The notes below the pieces were generated by a model that saw only the letters and a list, made by a program, of their open reading frames with translations, did not search any database and had not been told where the DNA came from. From assembly GCA_018242065.1 (NCBI GenBank), contig JAFECQ010000009.1:1-64000 (forward strand): 64,000 bases of DNA. The letters run 5' to 3'. A program made the translations under genes and the position numbers. Shown one piece after another: positions 1 to 8,106 of the stretch. The stretch is from Pseudomonadota bacterium (lineage in GTDB: Bacteria; Pseudomonadota; Alphaproteobacteria; UBA9655). Every line of letters starts with the position of its first letter. Positions within the stretch are counted from its first letter, which is position 1.

Positions 1-1
1 A

Positions 2-139
2 CCTACGTATGACCCCGCAACTGATCCTGCGATGATGGCAACCATGCGAGATCCTGCGATGATGGCATCTACGTATGACCCAGCGACTGACCCAGCGATG
101 ATGGCAACTATGCCTGACCCAGCTAGACTAGCTGAATAG
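2..139 (+). CDS. C-terminal part of a repeat-containing protein, 5' end outside window
   Basis: An open frame entering from the left edge encodes about 45 residues and ends with TAG at 137-139. The peptide is built from repeated blocks of the form YDPATDPAMMA and RDPAMMA, matching an imperfect DNA repeat of roughly 40 bases (compare 3-40 with 70-109). The frame is kept across all repeats up to the stop, which favours a real gene end over a non-coding repeat. No function can be assigned from this fragment; low-complexity Asp-Pro-Ala-Met tails are not diagnostic of any family I know. Confidence 0.6.
   Translation, partial: PTYDPATDPAMMATMRDPAMMASTYDPATDPAMMATMPDPARLAE
3..109 (+). repeat. Imperfect tandem repeat, about 40 bp with a shorter sub-unit
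   Basis: The pattern CTACGTATGACCC followed by GATGATGGCA occurs twice in full (from about 3 and from about 70), with a shorter GATCCTGCGATGATGGCA copy between. It lies inside the truncated coding frame, so it represents a protein-level repeat whose copy number may vary between strains. More copies may lie left of the window. Confidence 0.7.
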
Positions 140-230
140 CGAAGCTTACGTTATTTATTATGAATGAAAATTTGTGAAATCCATTGTTCTCATCCTCTGC
201 GACGCAGTAGGGGATGAGGTGGTAAGGTAA

Positions 231-2366
231 CTAAAGTTTTTTATGTCCCTTTGATGACATCGATTCAAGAGGCGCAAGCGTAATTGAATTTGTCAACGTA
301 TCCACATCTTTTAAGACAACGGTTATAAGATCTCCAAGTGTGTAGATACGCTTTTTACGCCGACCTATCAGACGATGCTTGCGCTCTTCGTAATGATAAA
401 AATCATCTGTTAAATAAGCAATTGGGATGAGTCCATCAGCGCCTGAATGCTCAAGCGTTACAAACAATCCAAACGATGTTACCCCATTGATACGGCCCTC
501 AAAGGTTTCACCTACTTTATCCTTTAGATAAAGAGCAACATATCTTTCAATAGCTGCACGCTCTGCAGCTGCAGCGCGTCTTTCTGTAAAAGAAACTTGC
601 TCGCCAATCGCACTTAGGTCTGTATCCTTTGAAAGGCCATCATCGCCAAGTTTTAAAGCTGTTGTAAGACTTCGATGAACGACAAGGTCTGCATAGCGGC
701 GAATAGGGGATGTGAAATGACTGTACTTTTTCAAACTCAGGCCAAAGTGACCAATGTTCTCTGGATGATACAGCGCTTGTGCTTGAGTTCGCAGTGTTAA
801 TTGACTAATAAGTGCTTGATGAGGAGTCCCATGGGCTGCTTTCAAAAGATGAAGAAATGCTTTTGGTGTAATGGCTTGGGATTTTGGAAAGGAAAAACCG
901 AGACCCTCAACGAGCTCGCGAAAAATAAAGATTTTGGCCGGATCTGGCACATCATGGATACGATAAATACAGGGTGCTTTGAGCGCTTCCAGCTGTTGCG
1001 CTGCAGCAACGTTAGCAAGAATCATGAATTCTTCAATCAAACGGTGACTATCAAGGCGTGGACGCGCGTGAATATCCTGGATGTGTCCCTCATCATCAAT
1101 AATAACTTGCTTCTCAGGCAGTTCGAGATCAAGAGTTCCTCGATATTCCCGCGCTTCTTTTAAAAGGGCGTAGGCCCCATAAAGTGGCTTTATAACGGAG
1201 TCTACCAAAGGAGCTGTTTGTTCATCAAGATTTCCATCGATGGCTTTTTGAACTTGTCCATACGTTAAACGTTCAATCGATTGCATAACGCCGCGCACAA
1301 ATTGAGTGCGTTTAAGACGTCCTTTCGTATCAAGCCACAAGTGAACGGCAAAGCAAGCCTTGTCTTCTTTCGGTCTTAAAGAGCAAAGGTCATTTGAAAG
1401 TGTTTCGGGAAGCATAGGAACAACGCGATCTGGAAAATAGACTGAGTTGCCGCGAAGGTAGGCTTCTCTATCAAGAGCACTTCCAGGTTTTACGTAAAAT
1501 GAAACGTCCGCAATTGCAACAATCAGATGCCATCCTTCATCGGGATCGTGGTGGGCCCAAACCGCATCATCAAAATCTCGTGCATCCTCGCCATCAATGG
1601 TCACAAAAGGAATAGATCTCAGATCTTCTCGGCCTTCAAGGTTGAATGAACGGACAGATTCAGCCTCATCGATAACTTCTTGCGGAAACTCGTGAGGGAT
1701 ACCTTCCTCATAGATGGAAATGAGGCTAATCGTTCGAGGATCGTCAACCGATCCCAGTACTTTTAGGACTTTTGCTTGCTTTGTTCGTAAGTCACGGGTG
1801 AGTTCGGCTAGAATGAGGTCCCCTTCTTTGGCTGTAGTTTGAGGTTCTAGAGGAGATAAATCTTCCTGGCGCCGTCTGTCGCAAGGCTGCAGGTAAAGCT
1901 GACCGCGGCTCTTAACAACGGCGCCTACGAAGGTCGCGGACTTGACAGAGACTTTTTTAAGGAAGAGTGCCGTATAATAACCATCTGAATGAAGCTTGAG
2001 ACGAACAAGAAGACGATCTCCTGCTTTGACCCGCGAGGCATCTTTATCGCTCAAAAAAATGGGAGGAACTTCTTCTCGTGGTTCGACGGGGGTTAGGAGA
2101 ATTTCACCATCTTCGGAAAGCTCAGACGAGACGTTAACAAGCAATACGGGCGGGAGTTTAGAACGAGAATGAACGTTCCGTTTATGTCCACGTTGGATGA
2201 GACCTTTATCTGCCATATCCCTGAGGAGGCTTTTTAACCAGATCCTGTTTTGTCCTTTTAGATTAAAGGCGCGCGCAAGTTCACGCTTACCGACTTTCTT
2301 AGAAGAGGTTTTGATGAATTCAAGAATCTCTTGAGGCGTTGGAAGATGTTTATCCTTTTTTGCCAC
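231..2366 (-). CDS. rnr: Ribonuclease R
   Basis: 3'-5' processive exoribonuclease of the RNB family, degrading structured RNA in the cytoplasm. N-terminal winged-helix-like region (QEILEFIKTSSKKVGKRELA), then cold-shock/OB domains, then the RNB core with the catalytic acidic motif TIDGEDARDFDDAV near residue 260, and a C-terminal S1 domain (FEGRINGVTSFGLFVTLE) with a basic tail. The frame stays open to 2432, but the only starts there are TTG/GTG codons deep inside topA. I favour the GTG at 2366, which leaves a 17-base overlap with topA and a 711-residue protein, normal for the family; no strong ribosome-binding site is visible. It is the last gene of the plsY-dprA-topA-rnr operon, an arrangement common in Alphaproteobacteria. 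Confidence 0.95.
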   Translation of the reverse strand: MAKKDKHLPTPQEILEFIKTSSKKVGKRELARAFNLKGQNRIWLKSLLRDMADKGLIQRGHKRNVHSRSKLPPVLLVNVSSELSEDGEILLTPVEPREEVPPIFLSDKDASRVKAGDRLLVRLKLHSDGYYTALFLKKVSVKSATFVGAVVKSRGQLYLQPCDRRRQEDLSPLEPQTTAKEGDLILAELTRDLRTKQAKVLKVLGSVDDPRTISLISIYEEGIPHEFPQEVIDEAESVRSFNLEGREDLRSIPFVTIDGEDARDFDDAVWAHHDPDEGWHLIVAIADVSFYVKPGSALDREAYLRGNSVYFPDRVVPMLPETLSNDLCSLRPKEDKACFAVHLWLDTKGRLKRTQFVRGVMQSIERLTYGQVQKAIDGNLDEQTAPLVDSVIKPLYGAYALLKEAREYRGTLDLELPEKQVIIDDEGHIQDIHARPRLDSHRLIEEFMILANVAAAQQLEALKAPCIYRIHDVPDPAKIFIFRELVEGLGFSFPKSQAITPKAFLHLLKAAHGTPHQALISQLTLRTQAQALYHPENIGHFGLSLKKYSHFTSPIRRYADLVVHRSLTTALKLGDDGLSKDTDLSAIGEQVSFTERRAAAAERAAIERYVALYLKDKVGETFEGRINGVTSFGLFVTLEHSGADGLIPIAYLTDDFYHYEERKHRLIGRRKKRIYTLGDLITVVLKDVDTLTNSITLAPLESMSSKGHKKL

Positions 2367-4707
2367 GGGCTGCTTTTGCTTTTCTAGGAGGAGCGTTTTT
2401 CTTTGCTTCAATAAGCTCAAGAGCACGTTCAAGATTAATCGTCAGCACATCATCTGTCTTTTTAAGGGATGCAAAAAGGTTGCCGAACTTTACATAAGGA
2501 CCAAATCGTCCAATTGCTGCCGTAATAGGCTCTTTCGTTTCAGGATGCAAGCCCACTTGACGGGGAAGGGCGGCAAGCGAGAGGGCTTCATCCAAGGTGA
2601 TTGTTTCGGGAGACGTTCCTGCGGCTAAGGACACACGCTTTGGTTTTTCTTTTTTTGACGTTGCCTCTCCCCACTGAATATAAAAGCCGTAAGGTCCTTT
2701 TTTGACAGTAATAGGAAGATTTGAGGAGGGATCAGTTCCTAAAAGTCGCTCGAAAGCTTCTTCTTGAACGGGCGTCTCTCCGCCTTCCACAGCTGCAAAG
2801 GGGCGCGTGTATTTACACTCAGGATATTCGGAACATCCAATGAAAGCACCAAACTTGCTCAGACGGAGCCCAAGCTGTCCTTTTTCACATCGTGGGCAAA
2901 GGTGAGGGTTTTTCCCATCTTCTAAGGCAGGAAAAAGGAATGAATCCAAATCTTTTTCTAATTGCTCTAAAACTTGTTGAATCTTTAATTTTTGCGCTTC
3001 ATCAATTGCATCATGAAAAGGGGACCAGAATTGCTTTAAAACGTCTTTCCAGAAAAGTTCTCCATTTGAAATTTCATCAAGCTGTTCTTCAAGTCGAGCC
3101 GTAAAATCATATTCAACGTATGTGCGAAAATAATTTAATAAAAAGGCCGTTACGATTCGACCTCGATCCTCAGGAACAAGTGTTTTTTTCTCAGTCCGAA
3201 CGTACTTTCGTTCTTGAAGCACTTGTAAGGTGCGTGCGTAGGTCGAGGGTCTGCCGATACCCAATTCTTCCATTTTTTTGACGAGACTCGCCTCTGTATA
3301 ACGGGGAGGGGGCTGGGTAAAGTGCTGTTCAGGGAGTACTTTCTCTTTTTCTACGCTTTCTTTCTCGCGCAAGGGAGGAAGAAGCTTATCGTCCTCTTCT
3401 TCGACTTGTTCATCATCGAGGCTCTCCCGATAGAGTATCAAGAAACCATCGAAAGCAAGAATGGAGCCGGTAGCGCGAAGAGTGATATTTTTATCTTGAG
3501 AGACGACATCAACGGACGTTTGATCGACTTCAGCACTTGCCATTTGAGAAGCCATCATGCGCTTCCAAATGAGTTCGTAAAGCCGGAGCATGTCTTTATC
3601 GAGATAGGCTGAAACGGCCTGGGGTGCACGTGTGAGGTCCGTTGGACGTATAGCTTCGTGTGCTTCCTGAGCGTTTTTAGCCTTTGTCTTATATTGACGC
3701 GGGCTTGAGGGAACGTACTTACTACCAAATGTTTTTTCGATGACTTTGCGGCATGCTGCAATAGCGCTTCCTTCGACTTGGGTACTATCTGTACGCATAT
3801 AGGTAATGAGCCCAGTGGTTTCTCCCCCAAGGTTCACACCTTCATAAAGCTTTTGGGCAAGCTGCATGGTTTTTTTGGGGCTAAAACCCAGTTTGCGTGA
3901 GGCTTCCTGTTGAAGGGTTGATGTTGTGAAAGGAGGCCGCGGATGGCGTTGAACACGCTTTTTTTCAACGGAAGCGACGTGATACTGGCCTGCTTCAATT
4001 TTACGCGTTGCTTCTCGTGCCTCTTTTTCAGAAGAGAGAGAAAATTTATCCAGTTTTTTTCCATCTATATGAGTCAAGCGCGCTTTGAAGGATTTTTTAT
4101 CCTCCGTCAGGAATTCAACTTCAATTGTCCAGTATTCTTGAGATCTAAAGGCTTCAATTTCATTTTCCCGATCCACAACAAGCCGTAGAGCAACTGATTG
4201 AACGCGGCCAGCGGACCTGCTGCCAGGGAGTTTACGCCACAAAACAGGGGAAAGGGTAAAGCCAACAAGATAATCAAGACTCAGCCTAGCTAAATAGGCT
4301 TGAACGAGTTGGCTATCAATATCCCGCGGGTGGGCTAAGGCTTCTGCAACAGTCTCTTTTGTGATCGCATTAAACGCGATACGTTGCGGTTTGACGTCTT
4401 TGAGAACGCCTTTTTTTGAGAGGATTTCTTGAATGTGCCATGAAATGGCCTCACCTTCTCGATCAGGGTCGGTTGCGAGATAAAGGTGATCAGCACCTTT
4501 CAAAGCGTTGGCGATAGCATCGATATGTTTTTTAGATTTGTCATCAACCTCCCACAACATGGAAAAGTCTTCGTCAGGCTTCACGGAGCCATCTTTTGAG
4601 ACAAGATCGCGCACGTGCCCATAGCTGGCGAGAACTTTGTAATCCTTGCCAAGATACTTTTCTATTGTTTTTGCCTTTGACGGTGATTCAACGACAACAA
4701 CATTCAT
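2350..4707 (-). CDS. topA: DNA topoisomerase I
   Basis: Type IA topoisomerase that relaxes negative supercoils. An N-terminal Toprim domain begins VVVVESPSKAKTIEKYLG and carries the metal-binding DPDREGEA motif near residue 84. The catalytic tyrosine is in GLITYMRTDST (about Y303). Near residue 610 there is one four-cysteine zinc motif (CPRC...GCSEYPEC), followed by C-terminal repeat modules and a Lys/Arg-rich tail. An upstream in-frame ATG at 4719 exists, but the ATG at 4707 overlaps the dprA stop by four bases (ATGA), the usual sign of translational coupling, and gives the conserved N-terminus. Length 785 residues. Confidence 0.97.
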   Translation of the reverse strand: MNVVVVESPSKAKTIEKYLGKDYKVLASYGHVRDLVSKDGSVKPDEDFSMLWEVDDKSKKHIDAIANALKGADHLYLATDPDREGEAISWHIQEILSKKGVLKDVKPQRIAFNAITKETVAEALAHPRDIDSQLVQAYLARLSLDYLVGFTLSPVLWRKLPGSRSAGRVQSVALRLVVDRENEIEAFRSQEYWTIEVEFLTEDKKSFKARLTHIDGKKLDKFSLSSEKEAREATRKIEAGQYHVASVEKKRVQRHPRPPFTTSTLQQEASRKLGFSPKKTMQLAQKLYEGVNLGGETTGLITYMRTDSTQVEGSAIAACRKVIEKTFGSKYVPSSPRQYKTKAKNAQEAHEAIRPTDLTRAPQAVSAYLDKDMLRLYELIWKRMMASQMASAEVDQTSVDVVSQDKNITLRATGSILAFDGFLILYRESLDDEQVEEEDDKLLPPLREKESVEKEKVLPEQHFTQPPPRYTEASLVKKMEELGIGRPSTYARTLQVLQERKYVRTEKKTLVPEDRGRIVTAFLLNYFRTYVEYDFTARLEEQLDEISNGELFWKDVLKQFWSPFHDAIDEAQKLKIQQVLEQLEKDLDSFLFPALEDGKNPHLCPRCEKGQLGLRLSKFGAFIGCSEYPECKYTRPFAAVEGGETPVQEEAFERLLGTDPSSNLPITVKKGPYGFYIQWGEATSKKEKPKRVSLAAGTSPETITLDEALSLAALPRQVGLHPETKEPITAAIGRFGPYVKFGNLFASLKKTDDVLTINLERALELIEAKKNAPPRKAKAARGKKG

Positions 4708-5837
4708 ATGCTTTTCCATTCTTCTTTAAGGGAAGCCTTGCCACCAGGATGGCGTTCCAGACGTCCCGCAATTTCCATCTCGAGGAGGACAATCCACACA
4801 TCGGATGCAGACAACTGACATTCTCGAATCAGTTCGTCAACACTTATCGGAATTATACTTAAATTTTCGTTAACAATCTGTCGAGCTTTGTGGAGAGAAG
4901 GCGAGGTGGTAATGTCCTCAAAGTCTGATACGCTTTCCTCAAGTCGAAGAGGTGTTGAAGGAGAAATTTCATTGAGGATATCTTCTAATTCTTCAACCAG
5001 CACAGCTCCATTTTTGATGAGTTGGTTACAGCCTCGTGCACGCGGATCGAGCGGATGACCAGGAATAGCGAAAACCTCTCGCCCCTGTTCTAGGGCGAAG
5101 CGTGCAGTAATGAGAGACCCTGATTTAAGAGCGGCTTCCACAATGAGGAGGCAACGCGAAATACCTGAAATAATTCGATTCCGTTTTGGGAACAAGGTTG
5201 CCTGTGGCTGTGTTCCAAAGGGAGATTCAGCAATAAGGATACCTTCCTCTGCAATTTGTTGATAAAGGGCTTCGTTTTCGGGAGGATAGATTTGATCAAT
5301 TCCGCCAGCGAGAACAGCAATTGTTCCTGTCGCAAGGCTTCCTTGGTGGGCAGCTCCATCAATGCCGCGTGCAAGCCCTGATCCGATGATCCAGCCCTGT
5401 TTCCCCAGTTTTTCAGCAAATTGATAGGCCATTTTCTTTCCCATCGCCGAGGCATTGCGTGCACCAACAATGGCGAAAATTGAATCTTGCAAAAGCTCCT
5501 CTCTTCCTTTTATTGTGAGAAGAGGAGGGGGTGTATCTATATAACGCAGAAGCGGGGGATACCCAGGATCACGTATGGTAAGGATATGGGCTCCAATTCT
5601 TTGAAGAGCAGTAAGCTCTCTTTCAATCTCAGCTGGATCAGCAATTTTTAAGGGACGTTTTAACCCACCGTGTTTTGCCAATTCGGGTAAGGCTTTCAAT
5701 GCATCCTGTGGCGTTTTGTGTATTTTAAGAAGGCGATGAAATGTCACCGGTCCAATATTTTCAGACCGGGCAAGCTGAAGCCAAATAAAAAGGTCTTCAC
5801 TCGGATGGGGTTGGGTTTGAAGGGCTGTCTTTACCAA
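4704..5837 (-). CDS. dprA: DNA-processing protein DprA (Smf)
   Basis: Binds single-stranded DNA and loads RecA during natural transformation. The Rossmann-like core has the typical GSGLARGIDGAAHQGSL and AVLAGGIDQIYPPEN motifs, followed by the SPFGTQP and FPKRNRIISG signatures. A C-terminal winged-helix-like segment (about 300-370) is present. At 377 residues it is full length. The start overlaps the plsY 3' end by 41 bases and the stop overlaps topA by four, so the three genes are translated as an operon. Whether this organism is competent cannot be told; dprA is often kept in lineages without a full uptake system. Confidence 0.95.
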   Translation of the reverse strand: MVKTALQTQPHPSEDLFIWLQLARSENIGPVTFHRLLKIHKTPQDALKALPELAKHGGLKRPLKIADPAEIERELTALQRIGAHILTIRDPGYPPLLRYIDTPPPLLTIKGREELLQDSIFAIVGARNASAMGKKMAYQFAEKLGKQGWIIGSGLARGIDGAAHQGSLATGTIAVLAGGIDQIYPPENEALYQQIAEEGILIAESPFGTQPQATLFPKRNRIISGISRCLLIVEAALKSGSLITARFALEQGREVFAIPGHPLDPRARGCNQLIKNGAVLVEELEDILNEISPSTPLRLEESVSDFEDITTSPSLHKARQIVNENLSIIPISVDELIRECQLSASDVWIVLLEMEIAGRLERHPGGKASLKEEWKSI

Positions 5838-6420
5838 TTTGTGATTCTTTTCCTGTTAAGAGGCGCTTAATATTGTCACGGTGGGTGAATATAATGAGAA
5901 GAGCTAAGACCAGAGAAAAAACAATAAGATCGACTTGTGTGAGAATAAAGGCGTAGAGAGGGCTTAAGGCAACTGTGATAACAGATGCTAGTGAAGAGTA
6001 GCGCGAGGTTATGGCAATCATGAGCCAAGACACCAGGCAAGAAAGAGCGAGTGGCCAACTCAACACAAGAACGACACCAAAAGCTGTTGCAACACCTTTG
6101 CCTCCACGAAAACCAAGCCAAATGGGCCAAATATGACCTGCAATTGCGAGAAGACCTGCTAGTTGTGCTAGGGAAGGGCAAAAGATGATAGCAAAGAGAA
6201 CCGCAAAGATTCCTTTCAAAGCATCAAGCAAAAGGGTGAGGAAGGCAGCCCACTTGTCGCCTAAGCGAAGGATATTAGTGGCGCCAATGTTGCCTGATCC
6301 TGCAGTCCGTGGGTCTTGAAGCTTGAAAAGCCAGCTTATAAAAAGCCCCCAGGGGATAGATCCGCAAAGGTAGGCCACAAGGAGTGTAATAATTTCTTCA
6401 AATGTGCTTGGTGGGGTCAT
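5797..6420 (-). CDS. plsY: Acyl-phosphate:glycerol-3-phosphate acyltransferase PlsY
   Basis: Polytopic inner-membrane enzyme making lysophosphatidate from acyl-phosphate and glycerol-3-phosphate, the first acylation of phospholipid synthesis. The conserved loops are visible: GSIPWG near the N-terminus, SGNIGATNILR (about 42-52) and FRGGKGVATAFG (about 104-115), with several hydrophobic segments between. 207 residues, normal length; the tail is polar. First gene of the plsY-dprA-topA-rnr operon, reading away from the repeat-rich gap at 6455-6625. Confidence 0.95.
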   Translation of the reverse strand: MTPPSTFEEIITLLVAYLCGSIPWGLFISWLFKLQDPRTAGSGNIGATNILRLGDKWAAFLTLLLDALKGIFAVLFAIIFCPSLAQLAGLLAIAGHIWPIWLGFRGGKGVATAFGVVLVLSWPLALSCLVSWLMIAITSRYSSLASVITVALSPLYAFILTQVDLIVFSLVLALLIIFTHRDNIKRLLTGKESQIGKDSPSNPTPSE

Positions 6421-6454
6421 GGTTCTTATCTTTCATTTGAGGGTGTTTCTTTGT

Positions 6455-6625
6455 GGGTCCCGGGTATTAAAAAACCCTAACGCTCTCTCAAAAAGATCGC
6501 GAAGGGTTTTTAAATCCCGGGATGACGAAAGAGAGGTGAAAAACCATAGTTCTTCGTCATCCCGGGATTTAGAAAAGCACAGCGAACGAAGTGAGCGGTA
6601 GCTTTTCTTAATACCCGGGACCTAT
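6455..6625. repeat. Type A palindromic repeat, double hairpin (copy 1)
   Basis: Two back-to-back inverted repeats. The first arm begins GGGTCCCGGGTATTAAAAAA and returns as TTTTTAAATCCCGGGATGACG near 6527. The second runs from CGTCATCCCGGGATTT near 6555 to ACCCGGGACCTA near 6625, with GAAAAGC/GCTTTTC inner stems. The outer ends (GGTCCCGGGTA / TACCCGGGACC) and the internal CCCGGGATGACG/CGTCATCCCGGG joint recur in other gaps of this window. It fills most of the gap 6421-6722; the rest is AT-rich DNA before the next gene. Confidence 0.85.
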
Positions 6626-6722
6626 TAAACTTAACTCTCCAAATTCTTATACATAAATCACCCTTTCTCAACCCTAAAAATTGAGATAAATTTTAAATAA
6701 TATTAAAACGTGAGAGAACAAA

Positions 6723-6917
6723 ATGAAAAAGCTGCTTATATTTTTCGTCCTAGGGCAAATCATTACTGCTCAAGCTGAAGAGTTGAAAGAAGAAGAGCCA
6801 TTTCAAACCCAACCCTTTTTCGAATCTGCCATTGATCAAAAGCTAAATGGTGAAATAGATGGTTCAAGAGGCTCTCGTGGCGGTGGAAGCACCTCTTGCA
6901 GCTCGTGCGGATCTTAA
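6723..6917 (+). CDS. Small exported protein with Gly/Ser/Cys tail, function unknown
   Basis: 64 residues. A short basic-hydrophobic N-terminus (MKKLLIFFVLGQIITAQAEE) looks like a signal peptide with cleavage after AQA. The mature part is acidic, then ends in a glycine/serine stretch with two cysteines (GGGSTSCSSCGS). No family recognised. It is the first of four small exported-protein genes between 6723 and 8655; unlike the next three it does not share the MKLKFLSL-type leader. It could be a small secreted peptide or a surface-exposed peptide; no modification or immunity genes are visible beside it, so a bacteriocin role is not supported. Confidence 0.6.
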   Translation: MKKLLIFFVLGQIITAQAEELKEEEPFQTQPFFESAIDQKLNGEIDGSRGSRGGGSTSCSSCGS

Positions 6918-6990
6918 TGCAATTAAACTTTATTAAAAAATGAACTTTTCGTGTTCCAAAAAATATGATACCTTACAAAGGCCTAATTGA

Positions 6991-7019
6991 AGTAGGTTAT
7001 ATAAACAAGGGAGAATTAA
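6991..7019 (+). promoter_or_regulatory. Shared upstream element AGTAGGTTATA and leader
   Basis: The 11-mer AGTAGGTTATA at 6991-7001 recurs exactly at 7611-7621, in each case 19-23 bases before the ATG of a small exported-protein gene. A weaker match (ACTGGGTTAAATAAA) precedes the third gene near 8075. GGTTATATAAA could be an extended -10 box with a very short leader containing the GGGAG ribosome-binding site. No convincing -35 box is visible, so promoter status is inference. Confidence 0.4.
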
Positions 7020-7475
7020 ATGAAACTAAAATTTTTAAGTCTATTTTTAGCCCTCGGCATGTTAGTGTTGGGGACAAGTGTTCATGCTACGGATGCAAAG
7101 AAATTGACAACAGAAGGGGTCACAGATCCTGCAGTCATTAAAGTTATCGATTATTTAAACAGCCCTGGTGCTCAAGGCAGTTCAGCTGTTTCAGTAGCGT
7201 GTACAATTTTAGGGTATTTATCTAAGCCCTGCACCCCATGCAATTCTATGAGCGATATTGCAGCGTGTGTTGCTGCTGATAAAGATGTCGCGCCTGCATT
7301 AGGAAAGGCTTGCGATGCGGTTTGTGGTAAGTGGACTTGTAAGGTTGGTGTAACTGCACAAGCTTGCCAAGCTGTGTGTTGTGCATGGGATGCAAATTAC
7401 AAAGAGGTTAAGGCTTGCATGGATAGTTCAGGTTTGAAGTGTGCTGCTCCTCCTCCGCCTCCCGCTAAGAACTAA
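7020..7475 (+). CDS. Small exported cysteine-rich protein, paralogue group 1
   Basis: 151 residues with a clear signal peptide (MKLKFLSLFLALGMLVLG...VHA). The mature part carries twelve cysteines between about residues 60 and 142, including CTPC, AVCGKWTC and AVCC patterns, and ends in a proline tail. The cysteine number suggests several disulphides formed in the periplasm or outside the cell. The 5' leader and first codons are almost identical to those of the gene at 8107, and AVCC/AVCCN spacing recurs there. Ribosome-binding site GGGAG lies 7 bases before the ATG. Monocistronic, with a strong terminator downstream. No known family recognised; a host-interaction factor is possible but unproven. 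Confidence 0.75.
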   Translation: MKLKFLSLFLALGMLVLGTSVHATDAKKLTTEGVTDPAVIKVIDYLNSPGAQGSSAVSVACTILGYLSKPCTPCNSMSDIAACVAADKDVAPALGKACDAVCGKWTCKVGVTAQACQAVCCAWDANYKEVKACMDSSGLKCAAPPPPPAKN

Positions 7476-7500
7476 AGAGAATGTTTGCTAATTAATAAAA

Positions 7501-7530
7501 AAACCCACCCCTTTCGGGGTGGGTTTTTTA
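7501..7530 (+). terminator. Rho-independent terminator
   Basis: Eleven-base-pair stem AAACCCACCCC / GGGGTGGGTTT with a TTTC loop, followed by a T run. It ends the gene at 7020-7475. Confidence 0.9.
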
Positions 7531-7643
7531 TATGTATTAATGTGATGAAAGATGAAACACTATCTTTTCTGGACCTTTAAAACGTGCTATCTTTTTTTTA
7601 GCCTCAAAAAAGTAGGTTATAAAAAAATTAACAGGAGAACGAA

Positions 7644-7949
7644 ATGAAATTGCAACTTTTAAGTCTTTGCTTGGCCCTTGGAATAAGCTCAGCTGTTTAT
7701 GCTCAAACACAGGGCGCACCAGCGAATGATACATCAGATACGGCTACATCTGGAATGCCATCATCATCTGACGTAGGAACGCCAACCTCGCAAGCTCCTA
7801 CTGCACCGACTTCAGGAGCTCCAACATCGTCAGCTCCGAGCGCACCTGCAGCACCTTCATCAGGATCAAGTTCAACAATGCCTGGCATGCCAACAGATTC
7901 TGCCCCAGGAACAGTAGGAACCAATGGTTCCACAGCGCCTGCTCAATAA
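7644..7949 (+). CDS. Small exported Ser/Thr/Pro/Ala-rich low-complexity protein
   Basis: 101 residues. The signal peptide MKLQLLSLCLALGISSAVYA closely resembles those of the neighbours at 7020 and 8107, but the mature part has no cysteine and is a low-complexity Ser/Thr/Pro/Ala/Gly sequence with repeated S(A/G)PT-type steps. Such mucin-like sequence is typical of extended linkers or surface polypeptides. It has its own AGGAG ribosome-binding site, upstream AGTAGGTTATA element and terminator. Shared leader with a divergent mature part suggests module shuffling within the cluster. Confidence 0.7.
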   Translation: MKLQLLSLCLALGISSAVYAQTQGAPANDTSDTATSGMPSSSDVGTPTSQAPTAPTSGAPTSSAPSAPAAPSSGSSSTMPGMPTDSAPGTVGTNGSTAPAQ

Positions 7950-7972
7950 AGACACGAGAAGCTATAAAAAGG

Positions 7973-7998
7973 GCCACCCTTCGCAGGGTGGCTTTTTT
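7973..7998 (+). terminator. Rho-independent terminator
   Basis: Eight-base-pair stem GCCACCCT / AGGGTGGC with loop TCGC, followed by six T residues. It ends the gene at 7644-7949. Confidence 0.9.
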
Positions 7999-8106
7999 AT
8001 GAGCAAGTTAGAGGAAAATTAAAGCCACCTTTCCTCCTCCTATAATTTATGTTAAATTAGTCATGCCTAACGAAACTGGGTTAAATAAAAACAAAGGGAG
8101 AATTAA

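Noticed and set aside
188-220. Hairpin CTCATCC/GGATGAG as terminator of rnr
   Set aside because: The arms flank an inner complementary core with too small a loop and no T run follows on the minus strand; kept as unproven.
801-1163. 120-codon frame on the plus strand inside rnr
   Set aside because: Antisense to the conserved RNB domain; composition unlike a protein.
6404-6601. Plus-strand frame of 65 codons across the repeat
   Set aside because: Entirely made of palindromic repeat sequence and antisense plsY start; no ribosome-binding site.
7703-7933. Minus-strand frame opposite the Ser/Pro-rich gene
   Set aside because: A shadow of low-complexity codons; lacks signal, start site and context, whereas the plus frame has signal peptide, ribosome-binding site and terminator.
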